Shown here one piece after another: positions 1 through 4,708 of a stretch of DNA of 5,644 bases. The first letter of the stretch is position 1. The number at the start of each line of letters is the position of its first letter. The notes beneath the pieces were generated by a model that saw nothing but the letters and a program-made list of their open reading frames with translations, ran no database searches and was not told where the DNA came from. The stretch is from Collinsella sp. GTDB lineage: Bacteria > Actinomycetota > Coriobacteriia > Coriobacteriales > Coriobacteriaceae. The stretch spans positions 1-5,644 of the forward strand of contig JAIJJM010000157.1 of assembly GCA_022728415.1 (NCBI GenBank), read 5' to 3'. Both the position numbers and the translations under genes were made by a program.

Positions 1-493
1 GGCCAAGGCCGAGCTTGCCAACGACGAGGCGCTCAAGGCCGATCTTGAGGCTGTCGACCACAAGGCATCCCTTGCCGCGGGCACGACGGGCAACGAGAAG
101 CTGGTCAAGCTGAACGCTGCCTACGCTCGCTATAAGGCCGCCGTCGATGCCGCCGCTGGCCTCAAGGCTGCCCTGAGCGATGCCGACGCCAAACTGTCTG
201 ATGCCAATGGCGTCTATGCCGCCGCGCTGGCCGAATTTGGCGATGCCAAGGACGCGCTGGCTGCTGCACAGGCCGAGTACGACAAGTATCATCCCAAGGC
301 TGAGCCGCAGGCCAAGCCTCAGGTTGCGCAGGCTGCTGCAAAGGCTCCTGTCGCCAAGAAGAAGGCCGCGTCGGCCGCACTCGCCCAGACTGGCGATGAC
401 TCCGCACTTGCAGGCGAGGTGTTCGTCATCGGCGGCATAACGCTTGTGGCCGCGGGCGTGACGCTGGGTGATCGTCGTCGCAAGCAGATGTAG
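1..493 (+). CDS. C-terminal part of a sortase-anchored, Ala/Lys-rich surface protein (5' end outside window)
   Basis: This is a partial open frame of 163 residues ending in TAG at 491-493; codons start at base 2. Residues 1-95 are dominated by Ala, Lys, Asp, Glu and Leu with heptad-like spacing, consistent with an extended helical or coiled-coil stalk. A Pro/Ala/Lys linker follows (about 96-126). The end is a typical cell-wall sorting signal: LAQTGD at 127-132 (bases 380-397), a hydrophobic stretch at about 136-156, and the basic tail DRRRKQM. By established sortase biology, cleavage between T and G would link the protein to peptidoglycan on the outer face. The usual LPXTG proline is replaced by Ala. 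No enzymatic or binding domain is visible in this fragment, so its ligand or role cannot be told. A strong hairpin terminator follows. The anchoring signal is sure; the function of the rest is unknown. Confidence 0.85.
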   Translation, partial: AKAELANDEALKADLEAVDHKASLAAGTTGNEKLVKLNAAYARYKAAVDAAAGLKAALSDADAKLSDANGVYAAALAEFGDAKDALAAAQAEYDKYHPKAEPQAKPQVAQAAAKAPVAKKKAASAALAQTGDDSALAGEVFVIGGITLVAAGVTLGDRRRKQM

Positions 494-560
494 CGTTTCG
501 AGCGTAGATTCTGCAACGAACTTCGGTTCATAGCAGGAACGCTTCGATTACTTAACCGAT

Positions 561-605
561 AAGGCCGGCGTGCTGTGATACGCAGCGCGCCGGCCTTTCT
601 TTGTA
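561..605 (+). terminator. Intrinsic terminator of the surface-protein gene
   Basis: Arms 561-575 and 583-597 pair over 15 bp, with one G-U pair at 571/587, around a 7-base loop. The stem core is aaggccggcg/cgccggcctt. A T-rich tail (TTTCTTTGT) runs from the end of the stem. It lies 67 bases after the stop of the upstream gene and is oriented for (+) transcription. Confidence 0.85.
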
Positions 606-613
606 TTGGCATC

Positions 614-653
614 AAAAAGCCCGGTCGGTAGCCGTGAAAGCTACCGACCGGGC
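614..653 (-). terminator. Intrinsic terminator of the OPT transporter gene
   Basis: Arms 619-632 and 640-653 (gcccggtcggtagc and its reverse complement) form a perfect 14-bp stem with a 7-base loop. Bases 614-618 are AAAAA, so the minus-strand transcript ends in UUUUU directly after the stem. It lies 42 bases past the stop codon of the minus-strand transporter gene. The plus-strand side (aaatcg) has no U-run, so it should act mainly on the minus strand. Confidence 0.87.
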
Positions 654-694
654 AAATCGTAGGCAATATGGTTGCTGTCGAGCAGCTGCTCAGC

Positions 695-2398
695 TTAGCC
701 CAGCAGGCTCAGGCCCACGGAGACAAACGCCAGGATAACGCCGACGACGGACTCGCCGCCCAGCAGACCGCTGGCAACGACCAGGCCCTGCTCCTGGAAG
801 GCAGCGTCCTTGGCGGCCTTCTCCTCGTCCGAAAGACCGGCGGCGGCATCGCGGTGTGCGGCCCACTTGTCGTAGGCGAGCTTGATGCAGGAGCCCAGGA
901 AGGCCGTGAGCGACATGTAGAATGGCAGGTACACGCCCAGGCCGATCATCATGGCCGGAATGCCGAGCCAGTACATGACGATGCCGGCGATAAAGCCGCC
1001 TGCGAACCACGGCACGCTCGGGATGCCCGAGACCATGGTGGCGACCACGCTTGCCTGCGCGGCCACAAAGCTCTTGTCGGGGCCAAAGGCGTCCGGACCA
1101 TAGGCGGTGACGAGCGCGACCATGACGGCTGCGGCGACCAGGGCGCCCACGATGCCTCCGATGGCCTGGCCGACCCACTGCGCGCGCGGGTTGGTGCCCA
1201 GCACGGCGCCGGCCTTAAAGTCGTTCATGACATCGCCCGCAAGGCCGCACGCCACGGCAACGATGCCGGCGATAAAGAACAGTTTGACCTGCGCGAGCTG
1301 CGCGAAGGCTGCCACGATGAGCATGACGATGAGGCCAAAGATCTCCATGGGGTCGATACCCGTCTGACCGCAGCTCTGAGCGCTCATGATGGTGGTGACA
1401 AAGGTGAACAGCGTGACGATGACGGCCGGGACGGGACCGAGGTCGAGCGCGATGGCAACGATCACGGCGATGGCGGCGGTGCCCAGGCCGATGATGCCGG
1501 CGTCGAGCTTAAGGGAGCCCGAGATGAGCGACTGCTCGTCGGTGTCGCTGGAGCTGTCGGCGGCGAGGCCGCGGACGATACCTGCGACCTGCGGCAGGAT
1601 GTCTTTAAGGACGACGGCGACGCCAAAGCCCATCATAAGGCCCATACCCAGGGACTTGACGATGCCCTGCGCGGTCACAACATCGAAGAGGCCGGCAGCG
1701 GTACCGCCGACGATAATGCCAAAGTTGCCCAGCAGCGCGCCGGCAAACCAAAAGGCAACCGGGGCGAAGCCCACCAAAAAGCCGATGGACAGCAACATGG
1801 GCGAGTTGTAGATGCCAAAGGTCACGCCGGGGATATTGAGCGTGCACAGCATGCTGGGCACCACGCCCAGAGCGTCGCGCAGCACGCTGTAGATGCCTGC
1901 GATGGCCATGGAGCCAAAGAGCTGTTTGCCGGTCTTGCCGCCGGCCTCGGTGGCGCGCAGAGTCTGAGCTGCGGCGTTGCCGGTGGGGAACTCCAGCGCG
2001 GCGTCCACGATAAAGTGACGGTGGATGAGCGCTGTCGCCAGAAGGCCTAAGATGGTGCCGGCGAGCGCCACGATAAACATGTCGAGCCAGCTGATCTGGT
2101 CGGCATAGCCCAGCATCCAGGCGCCCGGGATGGTAAACGCCAGACCGCCGGCGACCATGGCGCCCGCGGACATGATGGTGTGGGTAACGTTGGCCTCGTT
2201 GAGACTGGCGTTGCCCATGAGCTTCAGGAAGAACAGCGAGATGACGGCAGCGAAGATGATCGGCCAGGGGAGCGCACCCATCTTGAGGGCGGTATAGGCC
2301 GAGCTTGCCGTGATGATCATGCAGCCAAGGACGCCGATGACGACGCCGCGCAGCGTGAGTTGACCGCGCATCGAGGTGCGGTTCGAGGGATTGCTCAT
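695..2398 (-). CDS. OPT-family (oligopeptide transporter superfamily) membrane transporter
   Basis: The 567-residue protein is almost wholly hydrophobic, with about 14 probable membrane segments. Family features, recognised from memory, include NEANVTHTIMSAG (67-79), EFPTGNAAA (136-144), QSCGQTGIDPMEIFG (341-355), and GDVMNDFKAG (388-397) followed by the LGTNPRAQ segment (400-407). These match the bacterial branch of the OPT/YSL superfamily, proton-coupled importers of peptides or metal chelates in the cytoplasmic membrane. The substrate cannot be read from sequence. A hydrophilic loop rich in Asp/Ser lies at 280-293 and a charged loop at about 508-535. The ATG at 2396-2398 is preceded by AAAGGAG (plus coordinates 2405-2411) with a 6-base gap, which fixes the start; a larger minus-strand frame running through 2606 is out of frame with this protein. 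The length is slightly below the 600-650 residues I associate with many bacterial members, but no expected core motif is missing. The gene is monocistronic here, divergent from coaX, and has its own terminator. Confidence 0.92.
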   Translation of the reverse strand: MSNPSNRTSMRGQLTLRGVVIGVLGCMIITASSAYTALKMGALPWPIIFAAVISLFFLKLMGNASLNEANVTHTIMSAGAMVAGGLAFTIPGAWMLGYADQISWLDMFIVALAGTILGLLATALIHRHFIVDAALEFPTGNAAAQTLRATEAGGKTGKQLFGSMAIAGIYSVLRDALGVVPSMLCTLNIPGVTFGIYNSPMLLSIGFLVGFAPVAFWFAGALLGNFGIIVGGTAAGLFDVVTAQGIVKSLGMGLMMGFGVAVVLKDILPQVAGIVRGLAADSSSDTDEQSLISGSLKLDAGIIGLGTAAIAVIVAIALDLGPVPAVIVTLFTFVTTIMSAQSCGQTGIDPMEIFGLIVMLIVAAFAQLAQVKLFFIAGIVAVACGLAGDVMNDFKAGAVLGTNPRAQWVGQAIGGIVGALVAAAVMVALVTAYGPDAFGPDKSFVAAQASVVATMVSGIPSVPWFAGGFIAGIVMYWLGIPAMMIGLGVYLPFYMSLTAFLGSCIKLAYDKWAAHRDAAAGLSDEEKAAKDAAFQEQGLVVASGLLGGESVVGVILAFVSVGLSLLG

Positions 2399-2404
2399 AT
2401 AGAA

Positions 2405-2411
2405 CTCCTTT
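2405..2411 (-). promoter_or_regulatory. Ribosome binding site of the OPT transporter
   Basis: The minus strand reads AAAGGAG, 6 bases before the ATG at 2398. It is a strong Shine-Dalgarno match and decides the start of the transporter. Confidence 0.85.
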
Positions 2412-2508
2412 GCGTATATCCGCTTCCCCCGGGAGCGCCGCTACGGATACGGCGCGGGAAGTCGGGTTACCAAGGGCCGCCGCGTGAGCTCGCGCGCGAC
2501 CGCGCACC

Positions 2509-2514
2509 AGTATA
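2509..2514 (-). promoter_or_regulatory. Candidate -10 box for the OPT transporter
   Basis: The minus strand reads TATACT (plus strand agtata). No TTGACA-like -35 lies at the normal distance; instead CCCCGTCCCA, part of a dispersed repeat, ends 18 bases upstream. If used, it would give a GC-rich 5' leader of about 100 bases. This is a motif match only. Confidence 0.4.
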
Positions 2515-2523
2515 GCCGCAAGC

Positions 2524-2553
2524 CAGTTAATTTGGGACGGGGCTTTTTTAGCT
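2524..2553 (-). repeat. Dispersed intergenic repeat, copy 1 (inverted relative to copy 2)
   Basis: Read on the minus strand, this 30-base element matches 4180-4209 on the plus strand at 28 of 30 positions. Its core is CCCCGTCCCAAATT preceded by GCTAAAA. It lies upstream of the OPT gene, over the place where a -35 box would be expected. No open frame covers it convincingly. Confidence 0.75.
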
Positions 2554-2572
2554 ATCCCAAGCGAAGCCGAAG

Positions 2573-2650
2573 GATGATTATTCTGGGACGGGGATTTAAA
2601 AATCATTGTGTACCTAATGATTTTTAAATCCCCGTCCCAGAATAATCATC
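2573..2650. repeat. Perfect 35-bp-arm palindrome upstream of coaX
   Basis: Arms 2573-2607 and 2616-2650 are exact reverse complements around an 8-base spacer (gtgtacct). Each arm holds GGGACGGGG (2585-2593; reverse complement at 2630-2638) and an AT-rich inner part containing ATTTAAAAATCATT. No U-run follows either arm, so it is not a standard intrinsic terminator. It ends 4 bases before the coaX -10 candidate and therefore occupies the -35 zone. It could be an operator, a folding RNA element or a small repeat insertion; the sequence alone does not decide. Confidence 0.9.
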
Positions 2651-2654
2651 GGGA

Positions 2655-2660
2655 TATACT
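2655..2660 (+). promoter_or_regulatory. Candidate -10 box for coaX
   Basis: TATACT lies 27 bases before the coaX ATG, giving a short leader of about 20 bases. The -35 position falls inside the right arm of the palindrome and has no TTGACA match. CCCCGTCCCA ends 15 bases upstream. This is a motif match only. Confidence 0.45.
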
Positions 2661-2687
2661 GCTGGGCAGACGAAAGGAGCGCCGACG

Positions 2688-3539
2688 ATGCTTAATGGGT
2701 GCGCATATATATTGACGGTCGACGTGGGCAACACGTTCATTCGCTTTGGCCTGTTTGCAGAGGATTCGGCCGCGGCGCAGGAATGTCCGCTTGCGACGTG
2801 CGAGATCACCACGCCGGCCCGTATTACGGCCGACGAGGCGCGCATGCGTCTCGTGCAGGTCATGGCCGCACTGGCGGCCGATGCGGGCATGCCGGGTGCG
2901 CTTGTGCCCGCGGCTGCTGTACTGAGCTGCGTGGTCCCGGCGCTCGAGCGCCCGTGGAAGGCAGCACTTTCCCGTACCTGCACGGGGCGCGTACTCACGG
3001 TGGGGCCGGGACTTAAGACCGGCATGCCCGTGCACTACGACGATCCGGCCGAGATCGGCCCCGACCGCATCGCCGATGCTGTGGCGGCCCGCGCCGTCTA
3101 CGGCGCGCCGTGCATCGTGATCGACCTGGGCACCACGACCAATATCGAGGTCATCGACGCGCGCGGCACCTTTGTCGGCGGCGTTATCGCGCCGGGGCTG
3201 GCGCTCGGCGCCCGTTCACTCTCGGCCGCTGCAGCGCGCCTGCCTCAGGTTGAGCCCTCGGCGCCGACTCACGTTATCGGCCGCAACACGCGTGAGGCCA
3301 TGCGCTCGGGCGTGGTTTTGGGCGAGGTGGCCCGCATCGACGGCATGCTCGACATGGTGCTCGCCGAGATGCGCGCGACCAAGACCGCGGGGGAGGGCGA
3401 TGTGCCCATTGTCATTACCGGCGACGATGCCGAGGCACTTGCGGCCCTGGTCGGTCATGGCCTGACGGTCGATGACGCGTTGACGCTGCGGGGTCTCGCC
3501 GAGCTCTACCACATCAACCAAAAGCTCCGCCGCGTGTAA
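2688..3539 (+). CDS. coaX: Type III pantothenate kinase
   Basis: This 283-residue cytoplasmic enzyme phosphorylates pantothenate with ATP to 4'-phosphopantothenate, the first committed step of coenzyme A synthesis. It has the two-lobed acetate/sugar kinase-Hsp70-actin fold of the CoaX family. Visible motifs are the N-terminal phosphate loop DVGNT (12-16), GPDR (124-127) preceding the AVAARAVYG helix, the second phosphate motif DLGTTTNIEVID (146-157), GGVIAPGL (164-171), IGRNTREAMRSG (197-208), ITGDDAE (243-249) and the C-terminal LTLRGLAELYHIN (265-277). Asp12 and Asp146 are the likely metal/phosphate-handling acidic residues. The start is supported by AAAGGAG at 2673-2679, 8 bases before the ATG. 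Family members are typically about 250-270 residues, so this one is complete and slightly long. It is known of the family that CoA does not feedback-inhibit it. It stands alone rather than beside other CoA genes, and the divergent neighbour is a transporter of unrelated class. Confidence 0.95.
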   Translation: MLNGCAYILTVDVGNTFIRFGLFAEDSAAAQECPLATCEITTPARITADEARMRLVQVMAALAADAGMPGALVPAAAVLSCVVPALERPWKAALSRTCTGRVLTVGPGLKTGMPVHYDDPAEIGPDRIADAVAARAVYGAPCIVIDLGTTTNIEVIDARGTFVGGVIAPGLALGARSLSAAAARLPQVEPSAPTHVIGRNTREAMRSGVVLGEVARIDGMLDMVLAEMRATKTAGEGDVPIVITGDDAEALAALVGHGLTVDDALTLRGLAELYHINQKLRRV

Positions 3540-3552
3540 AAGTGAGGGCGCC

Positions 3553-3576
3553 GGTGGGACAAACGCCCCCACCTTT
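3553..3576 (+). terminator. Weak hairpin after coaX, possible terminator
   Basis: ggtggg (3553-3558) pairs with cccacc (3568-3573) around a 9-base loop, followed by only TTT. It is the only hairpin near the end of coaX, 13 bases after the stop. The stem is short and the U-run minimal, so efficient termination is doubtful. Confidence 0.25.
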
Positions 3577-3583
3577 CACCTGC

Positions 3584-3589
3584 TACAAT
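3584..3589 (+). promoter_or_regulatory. Candidate -10 box for the dCMP deaminase gene
   Basis: TACAAT lies 34 bases before the preferred ATG at 3624. It overlaps the ATG at 3588, which argues that this earlier ATG is not translated from a transcript starting here. No clear -35 is seen at 16-18 bases. Confidence 0.4.
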
Positions 3590-3610
3590 GGGTCAAACTA
3601 TTGCGATTTC

Positions 3611-3617
3611 GGAGGTG
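3611..3617 (+). promoter_or_regulatory. Ribosome binding site that sets the dCMP deaminase start
   Basis: GGAGGTG sits 6 bases before ATG 3624. The alternative in-frame ATG at 3588 has no Shine-Dalgarno sequence and would add 12 residues with no family similarity, so 3624 is chosen. Confidence 0.8.
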
Positions 3618-3623
3618 TCTGCC

Positions 3624-4148
3624 ATGTCGGACGATCTTCATCAAACCGCGTCGGGCAAGCGCCGCGACGTTATTAGCTGGGATGAGTTCTTTATGAGTGT
3701 GGCCATCGCCGCGCAGCGCCGCAGCAAGGACCCCAACACGCAGGTGGGCGCGTGCATTGCCAGCACCAACCACCGCATTCTTTCGGTGGGCTACAACGGT
3801 ACGCCCTCGGCGCTCAACGACGACTTTTTCCCGTGGGGAACGAGCGACGACCCGTTGCAGGATAAGCACAACTACGTGGTGCATGCCGAGGCAAACGCCG
3901 TGCTCAACTACCGCGGCTCGCTCAAAGACCTTGAAGGTTCCACGGTCTACGTCACGCTGTTCCCGTGCCACGACTGTGCCAAGATCCTGGCGCAGGTAGG
4001 TGTAGGCGAGGTTGTCTACCTGGACAACAAGTATGCCGACACCGATGACGGCCGTATCAGCCGTCGCATCCTCGACTCCTGCGGCATCAGCTACCGCCAG
4101 GTTATCGTCGATGTCCAGATTGGTACCGGGGGACAGGCTCGACAGTAG
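3624..4148 (+). CDS. Deoxycytidylate (dCMP) deaminase, zinc-dependent
   Basis: From the preferred start the protein has 174 residues. dCMP deaminase converts dCMP to dUMP in the cytoplasm, feeding thymidylate synthase and so dTTP supply. The cytidine deaminase fold is shown by the zinc/catalytic motif HAEANAVLN (87-95; His87 ligand, Glu89 proton shuttle) and PCHDC (114-118; Cys115 and Cys118 ligands), 28 residues apart from His87 to Cys115. Upstream are RSKDPNTQVGACI (33-45) and GYNGTP (56-61), typical of the dCMP deaminase subgroup rather than free cytidine or tRNA deaminases; downstream is DNKYADTD (134-141). From memory the overall pattern, including DDFFPW (66-71), looks closer to animal DCTD-type enzymes than to Bacillus ComEB, and an extra Cys/His zinc site seen in some ComEB/phage forms is not apparent. 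Most enzymes of this type are activated by dCTP and inhibited by dTTP; that is family knowledge only. Confidence 0.93.
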   Translation: MSDDLHQTASGKRRDVISWDEFFMSVAIAAQRRSKDPNTQVGACIASTNHRILSVGYNGTPSALNDDFFPWGTSDDPLQDKHNYVVHAEANAVLNYRGSLKDLEGSTVYVTLFPCHDCAKILAQVGVGEVVYLDNKYADTDDGRISRRILDSCGISYRQVIVDVQIGTGGQARQ

Positions 4149-4179
4149 CGCGTGGCAACGCCAGCTGGCAACAAAAGGC

Positions 4180-4209
4180 AGCTAAAAGAGCCCCGTCCCA
4201 AATTGACTG
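4180..4209 (+). repeat. Dispersed intergenic repeat, copy 2
   Basis: This matches the reverse complement of 2524-2553 at 28 of 30 bases, with core CCCCGTCCCAAATT. It lies 32 bases past the dCMP deaminase stop. Unlike copy 1 it has no TATACT box 15-18 bases downstream. The flanking gap, 4149-4320, also holds an 8-base direct repeat (GCTCGTGA at 4209-4216 and 4241-4248). Confidence 0.75.
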
Positions 4210-4266
4210 CTCGTGAAAGTCGCGTCTGAGCGCATGGACGGCTCGTGAGCGGGTACATGGCTGTAG

Positions 4267-4272
4267 TAACAT
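4267..4272 (+). promoter_or_regulatory. Weak candidate -10 box for the NifU-like gene
   Basis: TAACAT lies 49 bases before the GTG start. No -35 is visible at the normal spacing. It is the best -10-like hexamer I can see in the gap, but the support is slight. Confidence 0.2.
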
Positions 4273-4282
4273 AGCTTCTGTC

Positions 4283-4298
4283 CGCGGGCGCGCCCGCG
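4283..4298. repeat. 16-base perfect GC palindrome in the nifU leader
   Basis: cgcgggcg is followed directly by its reverse complement. As RNA it could form a 6-bp GC stem with a 4-base loop, followed by TTATT, ten bases before the ribosome binding site. It could be a small operator or leader hairpin, or chance in GC-rich DNA. Confidence 0.5.
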
Positions 4299-4320
4299 TT
4301 ATTGTGAGAAAGGAGCCCCT

Positions 4321-4599
4321 GTGGCTGTTAACGAAGAGCTGCTTAAGAAGGTTCTTGAAGAGATTCGCCCCAACCTGCAGGCCGACGGCGGCGATATGGA
4401 GTATGTGGGCGTCGACGACGAGGGCGTCGTCAAGCTGGAACTGCAGGGCTCCTGCGCCGGCTGCCCCATGAGCTCGCTGACCCTGTCCATGGGCATCGAG
4501 CGCATCCTGAAGGAGCATGTGCCCGGCGTTACCCGCGTCGAGCAGGTCAATGTTTCCGATGAGGCCGACGACCTGTACGACGAGTACGCGCCGTTCTAA
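4321..4599 (+). CDS. NifU C-terminal-domain (Nfu-type) iron-sulfur cluster scaffold/carrier
   Basis: The 92-residue protein is a single NifU-C domain. It begins with the helix ELLKKVLEEIRPNLQADGGD (6-25), whose RPxLxxDGGD signature is typical of the family, followed by strands and the cluster-binding CAGCP (Cys45, Cys48), then SSLTLSMGIERILKEHVPGV (51-70). Such proteins hold a 4Fe-4S cluster between the CxxC motifs of two subunits and pass it to apo-enzymes in the cytoplasm. The C-terminus is acidic (DEADDLYDEY). No A-type or N-terminal NifU domain is attached, so this is the short stand-alone form. The start is GTG at 4321, supported by GAAAGGAG at 4308-4315, 5 bases upstream, and by the next residues matching the domain start. 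It lies between a nucleotide enzyme and lgt, with no other Fe-S assembly gene in the window. Confidence 0.93.
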   Translation: MAVNEELLKKVLEEIRPNLQADGGDMEYVGVDDEGVVKLELQGSCAGCPMSSLTLSMGIERILKEHVPGVTRVEQVNVSDEADDLYDEYAPF

Positions 4600-4600
4600 G

Positions 4601-4633
4601 ATGCGAAGGCTGCGGACGACATACTCCGCATAG
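4601..4633 (+). CDS. Possible ten-codon Arg-rich leader peptide before lgt
   Basis: ATG at 4601 begins one base after the nifU TAA and runs ten codons (MRRLRTTYSA) to TAG at 4631-4633. There is no Shine-Dalgarno sequence, so translation would depend on restart by ribosomes finishing nifU. Three of the first five residues are Arg, coded CGA, AGG and CGG. In the four complete plus-strand genes I find no in-frame AGG, CGA twice and CGG once, so these are locally rare codons. The ORF covers the first two pairing segments of the leader structure and ends at the edge of the second. An ORF this short could well be chance. Confidence 0.25.
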   Translation: MRRLRTTYSA

Positions 4634-4688
4634 ACGTTACGTCCAAATATGCGGCTGCGAGCGCAAGGCCCGCGGCCGCATTTGTATG
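4611..4688 (+). promoter_or_regulatory. Attenuator-like leader with alternative hairpins between nifU and lgt
   Basis: Four segments can pair in mutually exclusive ways. A (tgcgga, 4611-4616) pairs with B (tccgca, 4625-4630). B extended (ccgcata, 4626-4632) pairs with C (tatgcgg, 4648-4654), with gacg/cgtc nested inside. C (from 4649) pairs with D (to 4681) in an 11-bp stem followed by a U-rich tail. A:B plus C:D would favour stopping; B:C would favour read-through into lgt. The pairings are seen in the sequence; any regulatory use is inference. Confidence 0.35.
4649..4688 (+). terminator. GC-rich hairpin with modest U-tail before lgt
   Basis: Arms 4649-4659 and 4671-4681 form 11 bp with one G-U pair and an 11-base loop. 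The tail is TTGTATG, poorer than that of the terminators at 561 and 614. It ends only about 20 bases before lgt, leaving little room for a promoter downstream, so it may be partial or conditional. Confidence 0.45.
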
Positions 4689-4696
4689 TAGGGAGT

Positions 4697-4702
4697 AGGA
4701 GG
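4697..4702 (+). promoter_or_regulatory. Ribosome binding site that sets the lgt start
   Basis: AGGAGG lies 6 bases before ATG 4709. An earlier in-frame ATG at 4649 would place its first 11 codons inside the hairpin stem and loop and would add a 20-residue stretch with no family similarity, so 4709 is preferred. Confidence 0.88.
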
Positions 4703-4708
4703 GTCGAC

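Noticed and set aside
668..2050. 460-codon plus-strand open frame opposite the transporter
   Set aside because: It is antisense to the OPT gene, and its composition (Asp, Gly, His, Ala, Arg-rich with no family motif) is typical of a shadow frame in GC-rich DNA. The minus-strand frame has clear membrane segments, family motifs and a Shine-Dalgarno site.
2544..2550. T-run at 2544-2549 as a plus-strand terminator
   Set aside because: Only a very weak stem (agcc/ggct) precedes it, and no plus-strand gene lies upstream for it to terminate.
1605..2606. 333-codon minus-strand frame overlapping the transporter
   Set aside because: It is another frame of the same strand, Arg/His-rich, and runs through the promoter region and part of the palindrome. 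No ribosome binding site or motif supports it.
2573..2650. Palindrome as a plain bidirectional terminator
   Set aside because: The stem is strong, but neither arm is followed by a U-run, and it sits upstream of both divergent genes rather than after a gene end.
3588..3623. Extended N-terminus for the dCMP deaminase
   Set aside because: Its ATG overlaps the TACAAT box and lacks a Shine-Dalgarno site, whereas ATG 3624 has GGAGGTG at proper spacing.
2524..4209. Repeats as a CRISPR array or insertion-sequence ends
   Set aside because: There are only two 30-base copies, inverted and 1.6 kb apart, with complete housekeeping genes between them and no spacers, cas gene or transposase. Treating the interval as a composite transposon is not supported.
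4649..4708. Extended N-terminus for Lgt
   Set aside because: The added residues would be encoded by the hairpin before lgt and do not resemble Lgt N-termini. AGGAGG at 4697-4702 fits ATG 4709.
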